From positions 17,670,001 to 17,734,000 of the forward strand of contig OZ017795.1 in NCBI GenBank assembly GCA_963969395.1: 64,000 bases of DNA. Direction: 5' to 3'. This DNA is from Pseudoscleropodium purum (lineage: Eukaryota; Streptophyta; Bryopsida; Hypnales; Brachytheciaceae). Below the pieces are notes generated by a model. The model was not told where the DNA came from and made no database searches. It saw only the letters and a program-made list of their open reading frames with translations. Shown piece by piece: positions 1-11,785 of the stretch (positions are counted from its first letter, which is position 1; every line of letters starts with the position of its first letter). Both the position numbers and the translations under genes were made by a program.

Positions 1-323
1 TTTGCTTTTTCCTAAATTCGGTAATTGTAACAATTGGTCTCTGATCATCTGTCACCGCTGTAATTCTTTTTATGAATTTGCTGTTCGTATGATAGCTATT
101 TTCTTATATAACAACAGGTCGTAACATTTTTATGCTTTTTTCTGGGCTTAGTTAGCCCGTACAGGACCCTTGTAATGTAGTTCTTTGCATTGTACGTGGT
201 ATTTGATTATCGAGATGATTCCTAACATATGAAAAGATTGTAAGTGCATAATACTCGTATTTCAATCTCCATCTTGTTTAGTTATACAAAGAATCTCGCG
301 TGAACACAAGAATTTTATACACA

Positions 324-396
324 CACTTTATCAGTGGATGTGCTTTACCCGGATGTATATATATACATCCGGTAAAGCACATCCACTGATAAAGTG
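324..396. repeat. Near-perfect 73-nt inverted repeat (hairpin) in an intron
   Basis: The two arms, beginning CACTTTATCAGTGGATGTGC at 324 and ending GCACATCCACTGATAAAGTG at 396, are reverse complements joined through an alternating TATATATA centre, with one single-base difference next to the CCGG. The RNA from either strand would fold into one long stem with almost no loop. It lies in the intron before the SRC2-like last exon. It could be a tiny foldback MITE or a small-RNA precursor; the sequence does not decide. Confidence 0.85.
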
Positions 397-611
397 CTCC
401 TCGGTTCTTTAGGGGTAATTTAATGTTTTGTCATCTTCTTCATGAAGCACGTGCACAAAGGTTTTTTCAGAGAATGATTCCTGAAAGCGAAATTCAACCT
501 TTTTCTCAGGTCGGATTATCTCCTTGTTGATTGATTGTTTTGAATTATCACTCTTTCTGTTTCGCAACCAATAACCTAATTCCCATCCACAACGTGCTCT
601 TCCTTTTACAG

Positions 612-1094
612 GTCTTGAGGAAATCAGGCAAGGCCAAGGGGACCTTGAACTTATCGATCAAACTGGGGGAGCTTCTGAAGCACCCTCCTCCCCAAATGGT
701 AGCGCCACAACCATCGTTTCCGCAGCAGGTCGCGCCAGGTTATGAAAACAAAGACGCAGAAGGAGCTCCAGTCTATGCCTACCCTGCCGCCGGGTACCCT
801 CCAGCCTACGGGCAACCAGGGTATGGCCCCCCGGGTGCAGCAGCCCAGCCGTATCCCATGTACCAGCAAGCCCCTTACCCGGGTCAAATGCCGCCTCCCT
901 ACTATCCCCCTGGTGGGTATGCACCCCCTCCTCCGCAGCAGAAAAGAAGCGGCGGATTCTTGGGCGGTGGACTGGGAGCTGGTCTGGCGGGCGGTGCTCT
1001 GGGAGGATTGTTGATTGGATCCATGCTCGGAGACGGTGGTGGAGACGGTGGTGGAGGCTGCGGTGGTGGCTGCGGTGGTGGATGTGGAGGCTAA
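612..1094 (+). CDS. SRC2: SRC2-like C2-domain protein, last exon (partial gene)
   Basis: This is the final coding exon; the rest of the gene lies before the window. It opens after a pyrimidine-rich acceptor (AG at 610-611) in frame with VLRKSGKAKGTLNLSIKLGE, which matches the last beta-strand of the C2 domain in SRC2-type proteins. A Pro/Tyr/Gln-rich linker of PGYGPP- and PYP-type repeats follows, then a glycine-zipper segment GLGAGLAGGALGGLLIG that is a hallmark of the SRC2 C-terminus, and a terminal GGGC-repeat tail ending at TAA (1092-1094). SRC2-type proteins bind membranes through C2 and act at endomembranes and the plasma membrane in stress responses. I see no C2-coding exon in 1-611, so the preceding intron exceeds 600 bp. 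The in-frame ORF extends back to 531, but that part is intron. The Cys/Gly tail after the glycine zipper (about 18 residues) is longer than I expect for the family. Confidence 0.8.
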   Translation, partial: VLRKSGKAKGTLNLSIKLGELLKHPPPQMVAPQPSFPQQVAPGYENKDAEGAPVYAYPAAGYPPAYGQPGYGPPGAAAQPYPMYQQAPYPGQMPPPYYPPGGYAPPPPQQKRSGGFLGGGLGAGLAGGALGGLLIGSMLGDGGGDGGGGCGGGCGGGCGG

Positions 1095-1420
1095 ACTCTG
1101 CGGTGAATTAGCTCTGTATTCCTTATTTTGGTTGTTTGTGAAGTACCGTTTTTTTCCTTCTGCAGTATCACCGTAACAGCAGTTTTAGTTTGGCAGTGAA
1201 AGTGAACAGACGAAGAAGTTCAATAGCGTATCTGGAATTTTGCAATAAGGGATTGTAGGTAAAAAAAAAGACCCTTTGTATACCATCACAGTAAGCTGTC
1301 CATCAGAAATTAATATGCAATATGCATGATTTGTTGTGGAGAGAACGATGTAACGCAACTGCTGCATTTGACTTTTTCGGGATGCAATAAAATGTTAGTG
1401 TGACCACTCTATTATCAGTC
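1095..1420 (+). other. 3' untranslated region of the SRC2-like gene
   Basis: This is the stretch downstream of the TAA, without coding character. A canonical AATAAA lies at 1386-1391, so cleavage is expected roughly 10-30 bases later. The exact end is inferred. Confidence 0.5.
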
Positions 1421-3432
1421 GATATTTATCCTGAATTGCGGCTTGTGAATATGGTTGTGAAATGATCCTCGTCTTGCTGTTGAGGGAAGTGTCGTGGATT
1501 GGCTTCCTAGTTCACTAGATGTTGAGAAAGTGACTGATTACATCTGAAGGGTTAAACGATATGCACCTTCTGCACAATTTGAAATTATGTGTATCCTCTT
1601 ATACTGAAGTCACTGTTTACTGTATGATGCGTCCTTCCGCTGCATTGGTAAGCCTATCTAGGTTGAACTCAACCCCATAACCGATTTTTTTTTTATTAAA
1701 TGCTAACGTCATAACCAGTTGTTTTTTAAATGCTAACATGGCACCGTCCTATTGGCAACCCATCAGCATTGCCATTACAAGTTGCAACTCATAACCGGTT
1801 GTATGAAAGGAATCATCAGTTATCGGCTCATTGGTTATCTAATGCAAAAAGGACAATTTATAATCTCAGGCCTAAAATGACGTTCAATCAAACAATTGTG
1901 AAGGTAGTATTTTCTGGAATAATCTTAATTTTGTTGTGAACATGTACTGGCCTGGGCCTATGGCCATTAGTTTCACATGACATTATTTTCACTTAGTTTG
2001 TTGCCACTTTGTATGTGAATGTGTATGAAATTTTTATTTTTTATTTTTGAGAGATGAAGCTACATATTTTCTATATTTCATGAAATTTTTTCTTTTTATG
2101 CAAATTCTTGAAGAAAAAGTGAAAAAAAAAATCATATCAAATAAAAAATTATCTCAAAAAATATGAAAATTTCACCATATGTGTACATTACAGTGAAAAA
2201 CATCATGGTGTAAATTCAGTTTCCTTGTCATTATATAATTCTCATTTAATTCTCATTAAAAATACAGTTGAAATTCAAATTACAATAAAATATTCAATTT
2301 TACGAATTTTTCCAAAATTTGAATTGGCGTAGAAACTAGAGTAGAAGACCTTCATTTCATTAGTTGGACTCAAACTCAAAAAAAGTCATTTTCAAGGAGA
2401 AATTTCTGATTTACTCAATTTCCCAAAATACACTGAAACGGCAAATTTTGTCATCCGTTTTTTTCATTACTTCTCAATTATATGGAAATAAACATCAAAT
2501 AGACCAAAAAATTCATTACACTCTTTGTAACTCAACATACAAGGTCATTAAAAAAAAGAATGGATAAAAAATCTACTGTTGAGATCTTATGACCACCTGA
2601 AATCATCCAGAAGCCACAAAATGGCTCCCTGGGCGACCCAGGGTTAAGTTGGTTGTTATGTTGTATAATCCATGCTTATGGGGGATACTATCCATTGTTA
2701 TTAGTGTTTATGATAAGAACATCATTTGAGGCCTAAAATAAAGGCATCAGAGTTTAGCCAGATTTTATCATGTACCCACTTCCATTGAAGGCTTTTCAAA
2801 GAATGAAGAATATCAAGTCCGACTGGCATAGTCGTTTCAAAATTATGTAGTCACTCCGGATCACAACTCTTCGAGTTTTTAAGGAAAGACAATCACTGTA
2901 CACCTCTTTTCAACGGTATATGATCGCAGACCTGACTAGTGGTGAGGAACTAGAACTACAAGGTAATTACAACAGGCGACAGAAACATCATAGGATCGTG
3001 AGAAATACTGGATCATCTTAAAAGTGAATCAAAATAACAAACATTAGAAGAGTTTATGCACCCATTAAAATGGAACATTTTTCTAGAGGTTGTTACATCA
3101 AAGGGATTCCTAGTAGCCAACAACGCTACATTAATGATAGAAAGTCTATCCTGGTAATCAAGAGCTATCAGTGATCTCAGAAATGGAGGGCTTTCTCCTG
3201 AGTTCCATGCTCTGTTCACTGCTGGGAACTAAATTCAATAGAAGCGAACAGACACAGGGGACGTGGGGTCTATCCTATCCCACAAGAATTTTAAACCATT
3301 CAAGAGACTGGCCAAGTTCGTAGTAACAAGGCTGCTTCTCTTGCCGACGTTTCACTGGCCCGTACTAGTAACAAGAATTGGCGACAATGGTTATCTAAAG
3401 CTCAAGGTATGATACATGTCTGATTTAATTTG
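1420..3432. other. Intergenic, AT-rich, with old repeat debris
   Basis: I see no gene. There are two short copies of AAATGCTAACRTSRY-type sequence around 1698-1745. A loose inverted repeat of about 40 bp (2019-2060 against 2147-2190) probably marks a decayed foldback element. A CCCTGGG-CGA-CCCAGGG palindrome lies near 2624-2641. The last 150-200 bases before 3433 are presumably the 3' UTR of the methyltransferase gene on the minus strand. Confidence 0.4.
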
Positions 3433-6400
3433 CTATGTGCTTGCACCTGTTACATTCAGATCCGATCCTACCCAGTAGGTTTTCACCCCAACGAGGATCT
3501 TCTCACGCGTTAAAGGCCCATCCTCATGGTCAGCCATACGGGTCTCCCAGCGCATACCTTGCGATACCGTCATTACCTTGTTCAAAACATCTACTTCGTC
3601 ACGGATTATCATTGCTCCTTCTGGCCGCAAGATCCGGTCCATCTCCAGCAAGATATCCGCAATATCGCACCTGACACAACATAAAATAGGACTAAGCTTA
3701 GCTTGAGCATCAAAATAGAGGGGACCCGTGAAAACCCTGTGATCAAATTCAAGATTGAAAGACTGAATGATGAAGAAAAATCTGGTGCTTATACTTCAGT
3801 GGAGTCTAGCCAAGTATTTTCAGCTTCCACCTTGATGTTGAGTTCTTCATTTTTAAGACAGGCAACAATGCTAGAAATACATTAAAAAATATCTTTGAAA
3901 CAACAATGAAATGCAGAAATTACTCGATAGCGTAGTTCCTTCTCGAACGGAAGATTCATTCGTACCTGTCTTGGTACATGCTGAAGACTCCACTTGCGTG
4001 AATCAGGTCGTACGTTCTCGGATATGTTGAGAATGCTTCACACCTGAGCGAAGGGGAGATTCCAACGTACATAAAGTATTAGTAAAACTAGCATCATAGA
4101 TTTCGAACATTTGCGACTGTTGCTGAAGTTCGAGACAGGACTGCGCTCGATGTGGACGACCTCCGATCCAATCTCACAGCAAGTGCGATTGATCATTTAA
4201 TCCTAATACCATCACATGGACCCTGCCTACTGAACTCCATTTCCAGGAGTGGTGTTACAGTAACTTGCACAATTTAATTCATCTAGAATATAGGACACGT
4301 CCTATAATTATTGCTCCCCCAGGATAAATTGATGGGCATTACTTAAAAATAATTTCTTCGATTTGTTTGCACTTTCTACTAAAGTATTTGTGTTGAAATC
4401 ATTTGTCCTGTCTTCTGAGGCTGGACCTAATCCTCAGAAAACCTTCGAGAAACTAGGAATCTGCACAGAATTCATCACTGATCAAATCAGGTTGTGAGCT
4501 CACCAATTTTGATACGTGCCGATCAGTCCACGCTCATAGATTACACCAAGTGTATTGTCCTTTGCATCAGAAGGCATGACGTTCATCACCCACACGGGAT
4601 CGTTCACCAAAGCGGCGGCAAAGCCTCCAAGTCCAGCGTTCATATCCATAATATTCCGGTATCTGCCTGTTGCCAACGGGGTAATAAGACGTGCCTTGTA
4701 ATAATTCACACGTTTGGTCCATAGAAGAGTGTCATCCATGAAACTCTCAGCAGTCATTCCTGGAATCGAACCGCTTGCAATTCGAGGGGGCACAGCAGTT
4801 AGCCTTGCAGGCCACTTGGCAAGAGCCTCACCAGCATCGTCTTTGGTATCTATTGCCTCCGGAAGGGGAGTAATACACGTTTCCATCTTCCGATACCTGT
4901 GATGAATCAATACGATGTAAATTTCACCACTAGAGCGATCTTACTTGCAACTTATACCAGTATCCTAGATCGTCAATTCCATTACATGGACGTAAATCTG
5001 ACCGGCAATAAATGTGGTATTCATCTCCAGAGGGATCTAAAAACAAGGGCTGGCTTAGATTTTGTAAGTTGCCCTGAAAGACGCGAAAACCGTGAAACTC
5101 CGCCAATTTTAAACAAAATTGACGTTCTAGTTTAGATTTCTCTCAGAAACATTTTAAGCAATTGAGATTTGCTAATCACTTCGCCTCTAACGAGCCTGAA
5201 CCAATCGAGCGGGGCAGGAGACTCTCACCAAGCCGTGTCAGGATTTTCAGCACGACTGCATATGTGCGGGCGCAAGTTCTGGTCGCGCAGACGCTCCTGC
5301 TCACATTCAACGTGGTTCAAAGGCTTTTGCCAGATGGCAAGATTATCCTTCTCGGCATATTTCTTCCAACAAAGATTCCGAGCTGCGTCCTCGATACTGT
5401 CTTGCTCGGCTTTTAAATCCTCTTGGGTCCTTTGCCAACCCTTGTAGTGGGTTTTCCAGTTAATGGGTGGCCCAGAAAGTATCCAAAAACCACCAGGCCT
5501 CAACACACGATCGACCTCAATCAGGTACAAACTCTCTGCAGATTCACGAAACGAACATCGTTAAATACTGTTTCATCTCCGACCCAATGTACATAGCGCA
5601 CCCATGGCAAATGAACGCAGGCACATGAGATCCAGCCGACAAATCCATAATTAGATCATGTTTCAAAAACATGAATGATGTGAAATTACCAAATTTGGCC
5701 CATGGGATAAGGCAACGAGAGCAGTGTGCCATATCAAAAGATCGTGCTGGGTATGGCATGCGATTCTCAGCCATGATTCCCAATATTGCTGGAACACCTC
5801 TCTCCAAAGCAAATTGAATCTGGGAGACGTGTGTATCCCGTGGAGCAAAAGACATGGTTAACACTTTCTTTCGCAGTAAGTAGGCGCCCCAGCTTGCAAC
5901 CTGAAAATCAGCAATGTGCACACGACATTGAGAAGCTAGCCGCCACAATAAAAGTGATTTCAAAAGACATTAAAGGCAGGCTAAAGAAAAACTCAGGCAG
6001 GCATGTCTGTGTCAGGGAAATGGTCGCCATAACTACGATGAAACGACAGCCTACTTATTTGAAGTGGTCTCCAAATCTGTTCTATTGCATAACTCATGAA
6101 GAATCAGACCAGTAACAGCTTATGAATCTACAATAATTCAGATTTTGCTGAGTTATTTTTCTCCTTACCCCACATCCAGTGTCGATCGCTGTTCGAATGG
6201 ACCCATCATTGAGAGGAATTAGAGCAGCAATGTCATCGATGTACTTATCAGCACCACCAGCTGAGAATGTTCCTCCCCCTGGAAAGTACAGCTTCTCACC
6301 TTGGAACTGCACCCACTTTTGAATCGCCTTCTCAACAGTGAGTTCCTTGTGAGGCGTATTGGCAAACCACGTGTAGTCTCGGCTCTGAGGCCATGGGAGT

Positions 6401-8301
6401 GGGTTTTTGTAACCAGCAGGAGCGGGAATCAAACACTTTAGCAGTTCATCCTTTCCAGGGCAATGCCGTTCTCTGTATACCAATCTGTCCCGTGGATATT
6501 TCAACGAGCGCTCAACGTCTTCACATGGAGTATACTCGCTGAATTTCATGTCACACGGTTCGAAAGTAGTATAGTTTGAACCAGTATCAGTGCTCAGTGA
6601 GGTATGGTGAGCTTCAAAATCAAGTCCCTCCTCTAATTTGCAAGGCGGACGTACAAGCTTCAGGTCCCCAAAGGAATTTGGTTGCAGGTCAGTAGGAGTG
6701 TTCTGCCATGAACCTAAGATATAGAAGAAACAGCATAAGCCAGAAACACTGACAATCCATGTGATTTTCTTGCGCTTAGCCAGTTCGGCAGTATGAATCT
6801 TGGGAGATACCGGTCCGTTCCCCAGAATTCCTGCTCAAATCAAAAGCACGTGATAGTCAGCGACCAGAAATGAGATTCCTCGCTATTTAAAAAGGAGGGC
6901 AGTCAGCATATCTGAAATAAGGACCACAGTAAAGGCTGTCGATGGAAATCAACAGCGGTCGAGTGACTGCTTCTTCCTCGGTCGTCATGTTTCTGGCTCA
7001 ATTCTACAACTTCTGACAAAACGCTTTGCATTCAATGATGCTGGATTGCTGGATTATGAAACATTAGATTCAAGAATGTTGCATATCGTAGATGTAAATT
7101 TCCCTTCACCATTCAATGGACTGATCTGAAAGTTGTCATGGAGAGACACTCCAACCAAATTCGAGTTATATATCCTCCTGAGATGGACAGTCTCACGTAG
7201 GTGTCATACTCGAGTAAGGCAGAGCACCAACACTGGCTTATATTGTAGGCCTGCGTTGTCTCTTTTGCAGTTAAATATTAACTCCCGATCCTATTGCAAC
7301 TACATAGAAAGCTTTCTTGGTGTTTCATGAGAAACACCAAAGGACTGAGATATATACTCACTGAACAGTCGCCGTTAGGAGGCAGATGCTAGAGTTAATA
7401 AAAATTTCTGCGTGCTTGTACATAACCCCTACACCGAACGAGTTCTCTCTAAAAGAAGGCATTAGACATGGTCGTGATATCATGCATTTCATTGGCGAAA
7501 GGAATCATGACTCTCAAGTCTGGTGTATAAATGTTTGGTCTCTTGAGGCTGTCATAAGTACAGCATGGACAACGCAAGTTAGCAGCCAGTCCTGTGGGAG
7601 ATTACATAATGTCAACCGAGATTAACTAAAAAATGTCAGCAGGATGACTTGCATAATAATTGGTACGGATAATTTACCCATGAAGGTCTTGGACGCCATG
7701 GCGAGGATTGCAACTGCTGTAAAGATTGTCAAACCATCCGCTATGTGCGGACTCGGATATTTTTACTTTTACTCCGGCGAATTCAAAACGGATTACACTG
7801 GCCTCCGTTGTCCAACAGCGAACTCCGCTTCTCGCGAGATGAACACGAGTAGCAAATAGCCTGAATTACAAGGACATGCAGAGTAGTCAGCATAACTAAA
7901 GATGTACTATGCGCACGACGATCGCTGACAACTAAACTCTACACGAAGATCGAGTTAAGTAATGAGAACAATAGCATCTATCTAAAGTGCAGAGTCTTTC
8001 CAACACTGATTCGAATCCTCCCCTCCTCTTTCTCTCAGATGAACTATATCTGCGATCCACATACAGAACGAAAGGGATACAACGCAGGAAGAGTAATAGT
8101 TACACACGCCGATTATCAAAGCATCACAACGAAATCGGTGGATTAGTACATAGAATGCCTAAAAAGCTTTGAGAAAGTTAATTGGAGCCTCTTTTCCAAG
8201 TGAGCAGGGTCATTTAAAAAAAAAACATAGACTCTTCTCACAAAGAAAGAAGGTGTGCTCTCACCTTCAGCCGCGTACTTGGCTAATGCATCAGCAAGCA
8301 T
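3433..8301 (-). CDS. Putative Golgi S-adenosylmethionine methyltransferase, DUF248/PMT family
   Basis: Coding exons on the minus strand, in transcript order: 8301-8265, 6830-6169, 5900-5690, 5535-5229, 4896-4504, 4043-3966 and 3670-3433. They total 1926 nt, phase is kept at every GT-AG junction, and the product is 641 residues, normal for the family. A short cytosolic tail is followed by one signal-anchor helix at about residues 35-52 ([18 protein letters not shown]), giving type II Golgi topology. Family landmarks follow: LPWPQSRDY and FPGGGT, motif I TAIDTGCG (228-233), [18 protein letters not shown] (292-300), DRVLRPGG, the second nucleotide-binding-like motif [11 protein letters not shown] (487-497), YERGLIG, and [13 protein letters not shown] near the C-terminus. 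Characterised relatives (QUA2/TSD2) are needed for methylation of pectic homogalacturonan; the exact substrate here is inferred. The first coding exon is only 37 nt. Its ATG was chosen because exon 2 then joins in phase as AAEGILGNG. No disabling change is seen. Confidence 0.92.
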
Positions 8302-8741
8302 CCCTGAAACCAGATACTAAATGAGAATCACCAAATCCCGCCATCAATAAACAGTCGTGTCACGCGCCTTACGTCCAAACACTGCACACATCAACGCACA
8401 TAAGTTCAGCCTCGATAACTTTTAGAAATATACACACAAGAAAAGACACCTTCACACCACTGCACTCACACAGTTAAACCCCTACGCAACGTCCACCTCG
8501 CTCTATTTCCCCCCTGGCAACCGCTCCATGACTACAGCACATGCCTGACTCACCCTGACAATCCAACACCGTCTGCAAGATGAAATCAAACGAAAAAGCT
8601 TGCAAAAACTCATCCGAGAAAACAAAAATCACAGCAATAGCCTCGCGCACCAGAAAGAAAACACCAAATAACGCAACGTTAATATGATCCAATACCAAAC
8701 CAAAAAGAGACCCAAAAAATACAGCAGGTGTGCAAACTCAC

Positions 8742-8850
8742 CTGGAAAGTAACGGTGAGAGACTGCAACGATTGTGCGCGAGGACGGAGCTACAGAACGG
8801 ATAAAAAAAAGGGAGCGAGCATTCATGAGAAAAGCTGAGAGAGGCGTCGT
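8742..8850 (-). other. Probable 5' UTR exon and start region of the PMT gene
   Basis: On the minus strand a strong donor CAG|GTGAGT sits at 8744-8739. An acceptor (AG at 8305-8304) lies two bases before the initiator ATG, implying a 5' UTR intron of about 440 bp (8304-8741). The exon's upstream limit is a guess. Leader introns are common in plant housekeeping genes. Confidence 0.5.
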
Positions 8851-9040
8851 CGTCTCCTATGGTGCAGAGCGAACACGGCCTGCTCCTGGCTGCCATGTCC
8901 CTGCCAGCCATGGTCCAGCCCGGCCCGGCCTGGTCCGGTCCGACCCGACCGGGGCGGGGCGGGTGACAGTAAGTATCAGGGCTTTTTTTTTCATTTATTA
9001 TGGGGGGTTGCCAAAGTGGCGATATGAAATAGTTTATAAC
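8851..9040. promoter_or_regulatory. Upstream region of the PMT gene with a GC-rich block
   Basis: Around 8910-8968 there is an abrupt GC-rich tract of degenerate CCGGCC, GGTCCGGTCCG and GGGGCGGGGCGGG units in otherwise AT-rich DNA, directly upstream of the inferred transcription start on the minus strand. No TATA box stands out. It may be promoter sequence or a relic of a GC-rich element like the one at 59767. Confidence 0.35.
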
Positions 9041-9169
9041 TTAGGGGCGCTTCACACACGGGCCAACCAAGTCAACAGGTCCTGGGAGTTCACGGACGGA
9101 CTTAGGGTGAGAGTCCAAAGAAATGGGCAATAAATGATAATAAAAGAATCAGAAATAGAGCCTTTGGCC

Positions 9170-9295
9170 GGCCATAGTGTGAAGCCTTCAAAGGCCAAGC
9201 CAAAAGTTCAAAGCCTAAGCAATGAATTCCCACGGCCTCTCAACTTGAATGGCCCAAGTGTGAAGCCTCCAAAGGCCAAGCCGAAAGTTCAAACC
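9170..9295 (+). repeat. Subterminal direct repeat, two 46-bp copies
   Basis: The segments 9170-9215 and 9251-9295 are about 85-90 percent identical (each contains GTGTGAAGCC, AAAGGCCAAGCC and AAAGTTCAAA), separated by 35 bp. They sit just inside the left end of the Harbinger element, where transposase-binding repeats usually lie. Confidence 0.75.
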
Positions 9296-9497
9296 ATACC
9301 ATTTGTTTGGCTTGTATCCATCTCTCTTTGCATGAATAGTCCATGTAATTTCTGAAATTTTCCTTTCACCTTCTTTAACCATGGATTCTAGGAAGGAACG
9401 CATTCTTGTTCTATTTTCAATTTTCATGGTCATGAAACATGTCATTGTGGGCATTTTGGCATTGCATAAACTTGCAATTTTTGAACAAAATGCCTAA

Positions 9498-10463
9498 ATG
9501 ATGATGATGGCAGTTTTTATTGTCCAAGAATGGAAGATGAATTCTCAAAAAAAATGTTGGCAATTTCAGAGATATGGAGGTTTCCCTCAAGATACATTGA
9601 TGGGGTCATATTCAAATTGTGAGTTTCAAAAGCCAATGAGGATGAGTACATCTACATTTCAATATTTATATACTCTTTTGGGACCTGTTTTGAAGAAGAA
9701 GGATACAAATTTTAGAGAAAGTATAAGTGTGGAGAAAAGGATTGCAATGACTCTTTCTCGATTAGCAACAGGTAATTCATTGCAAATGGTTGGTGATTTA
9801 TTTGGTTTAGGGTTGGATACAACTTCCATCATTGTAAGGCAATGTTGTGAAGCAATTAGGATTCACTTGAGACCATTAGTTTTCCCTAAACCCACTCTTG
9901 CTTTGATGAAGAAAATAGCAAAACGGTTTTGAAGCACTACATGGGATTTTACTTATTCTAGGAGCAATTGATGGTAGACACATTCCTATTTTAGCACCAT
10001 CCTATGATCCCGTAGCATATTATTGTCAAAAGGGATATTATTCGTATTTACTACAAGCAATAGTAGATGCTGATTGCAAATTTTGGAATTATGATTTTGG
10101 ATGGGCCACCCAGATTCATTATTGGGCTTTATTTCAGAAATCAAAAATTGGAAAAAGGACTATGAGAGGAGCATTTTTACCTTACAAATTTATTGCCCAT
10201 GCTACATATCCTATGAGGCCTTGGTTTTACTCACCATTCAAGGATAAAAAGGAAGGATTGCCAAGAAAAAAAGCACATTGGAATTTTATCCAATCAAGCA
10301 CTCATATGGCTGTGGAAAAAGCATTTGGCATTCTAAAAGGATGATAGCGCATACTATTGAAAAGGATTGACATGCCACTCTGAAATGTGCCGGACATAGT
10401 TACAACTTGTTTGTGTTTCCACAATCTGTGTATTCTAGAGAATGATGATTTTTGTATAGAATG
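9498..10463 (+). pseudogene. PIF/Harbinger transposase (DDE_Tnp_4), frameshifted
   Basis: The first part (9498-9932) reads through the family N-terminal region (YGGFPQDTLMGSY, FQYLYTLLGPVLKKKD, RIAMTLSRLATGNSLQMVGD, VRQCCEAIR). At 9927-9930 a run of four Ts shifts the frame by one. In the new frame FEALHGILLILGAIDGRHIP supplies the first catalytic Asp. The second catalytic region reads FGWATQIHYW, where the family has HD, so the second Asp appears to be Tyr. The third catalytic residue is in VEKAFGILKG. Two adjacent stops (10342-10347) interrupt the GRWR motif, and recognisable coding (LLKRIDMPL, NVPDIVTTCLCFHNLC) continues to about 10460 with one further stop. It is dead as it stands because of the frameshift, the stops and the lost acidic residue. 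Confidence 0.85.
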
Positions 10464-11442
10464 AGCAAAAGAAGCAAAAAAAAAGAACTACAAGTTGAAG
10501 CAAATACGGCACTAGGAAAATTGCAGGAGAAAGTCATCATTTGGGAAAATCAAGGAATTACAAAAAAAAGATCCACAAGGTGAAGAGACTCCATTCATAG
10601 AACAAGAACAAGAAGATGGAATAGAGTATGAAGAAAATCCTAGAAGTGAAGAAGCAAAGGCAAAGTGACAAAAGAAAACGAAGAAAACGTTAGCTGACTC
10701 AACTTGAGTTCATCTATTACTAGCCAAAACATTTTATAGAGGTCATTTGGCCAAAAAATTAAATCTGTAGTGGAAAAATTGTAGCTACAATGATGACGAC
10801 TATAGCTTAGATGAAGAGTAGCACATAATTCCCTATAGCTTATTGATCAAATGATCAAATTGTTGGTCTACTCTTTTCAATAGCTCATTGGTTATCTCAA
10901 AGTTTTTCATCAAACCGGTACTAGTTTTTGCCATTTTCTCAAAAATTTGAATGGCTCTATCATGAAAATTTTGTTTACCTTTTGATGTTGGTGTAGAAAG
11001 AATTGTTGTTGCCGTTGGTGTAGAATTTGTTGTTGATGTTGGTGCACTCTCTCCATCTTCATCTCCATCCGGAGCTAAATTGCTGTGGATCTGTCCATAA
11101 TCTGTTGTTGTAGGGGAGACATGTTTCATGACTTGCCTGGCTTGGTGATACCATTCATCTAAAGCATCATAGAATTTGCTCTCCTATCGATTATTGCTCA
11201 AAATATCATTGGCCATTATGTCCTCCTTGTAAGCATTGAAAATGGTCTTGAATTTCTTATAGCAATGCAGTTGAATTTTGGTAGCATCATGACCATTCTA
11301 GCATGATGCCTCATCCAAGTGTCAATTCCTACAAGCAAAACAATAAAAAAAAAAAAACATGGCAAAGGTGTCAAAAATGGCATAGAAATAACAATGACAC
11401 CACATGCTTTCACTGTGAAAGAAGACTATGTAATGAATGTAA

Positions 11443-11785
11443 GGGCCACTCCACACATGGGCCCAAGGTTGAGAGTTTGTCGGCCTCCACCAATCAAATT
11501 TTAGAAAAACCCGACTTTGGCCTCTCGACCCTTCACACAAGGTGGCACAATCCAAAGTCCGTCACCCTCCAAAGTGCCTACATGGAAGCCCAAGCTCCTA
11601 CATGGCAATGGCCTCATGATGAACTCTCAACCAAAGTTTGGGTCGCCACAAAGTGGCGATCCAAACTTTGGTCGAGAGTCTGTCGAATTGTCCATTTATT
11701 GCCCATTTCTTTGGACTCTCACCCATAGTTTGGCCATGAACTCCCATGGCCTCTTGACTTAGTTGGCCCATATGTGAAGCGCCCC
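11443..11785 (-). mobile_element. Harbinger-derived MITE nested in its parent family
   Basis: The ends are GGGCCACTCCACACATGGGC and, inverted, GGGGCGCTTCACATATGGGC. The target-site duplication is TAA (11440-11442 and 11786-11788). The last ~98 bp (11689-11785) match, inverted, the left end of the surrounding transposon (9044-9139). The first ~245 bp (11443-11690) match, inverted, its right end (12655-12896). It is therefore the two termini of the same family fused, inserted in the opposite orientation into the intron of the second gene. Confidence 0.85.
11625..11686. repeat. Foldback hairpin in the MITE (copy 1)
   Basis: CCAAAGTTTGGGTCGCCAC and GTGGCGATCCAAACTTTGG flank an AAA loop. A diverged copy lies at 12659-12716 in the parent element's right end. 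Confidence 0.8.

Noticed and set aside
1..611. Upstream C2-domain exon of the SRC2-like gene within the window
   Set aside because: No frame here encodes C2 landmarks; the stretch reads as intron with the hairpin.
5786..6115. Plus-strand frame across a PMT intron and exon
   Set aside because: The minus strand here carries conserved methyltransferase motifs; the plus frame has none.
8910..8968. GC-rich tract upstream of the PMT gene as a terminus of the GTCCGC-rich element
   Set aside because: The units differ (CCGGCC and GGGGCGG rather than GCGGAC) and no partner end is visible nearby.
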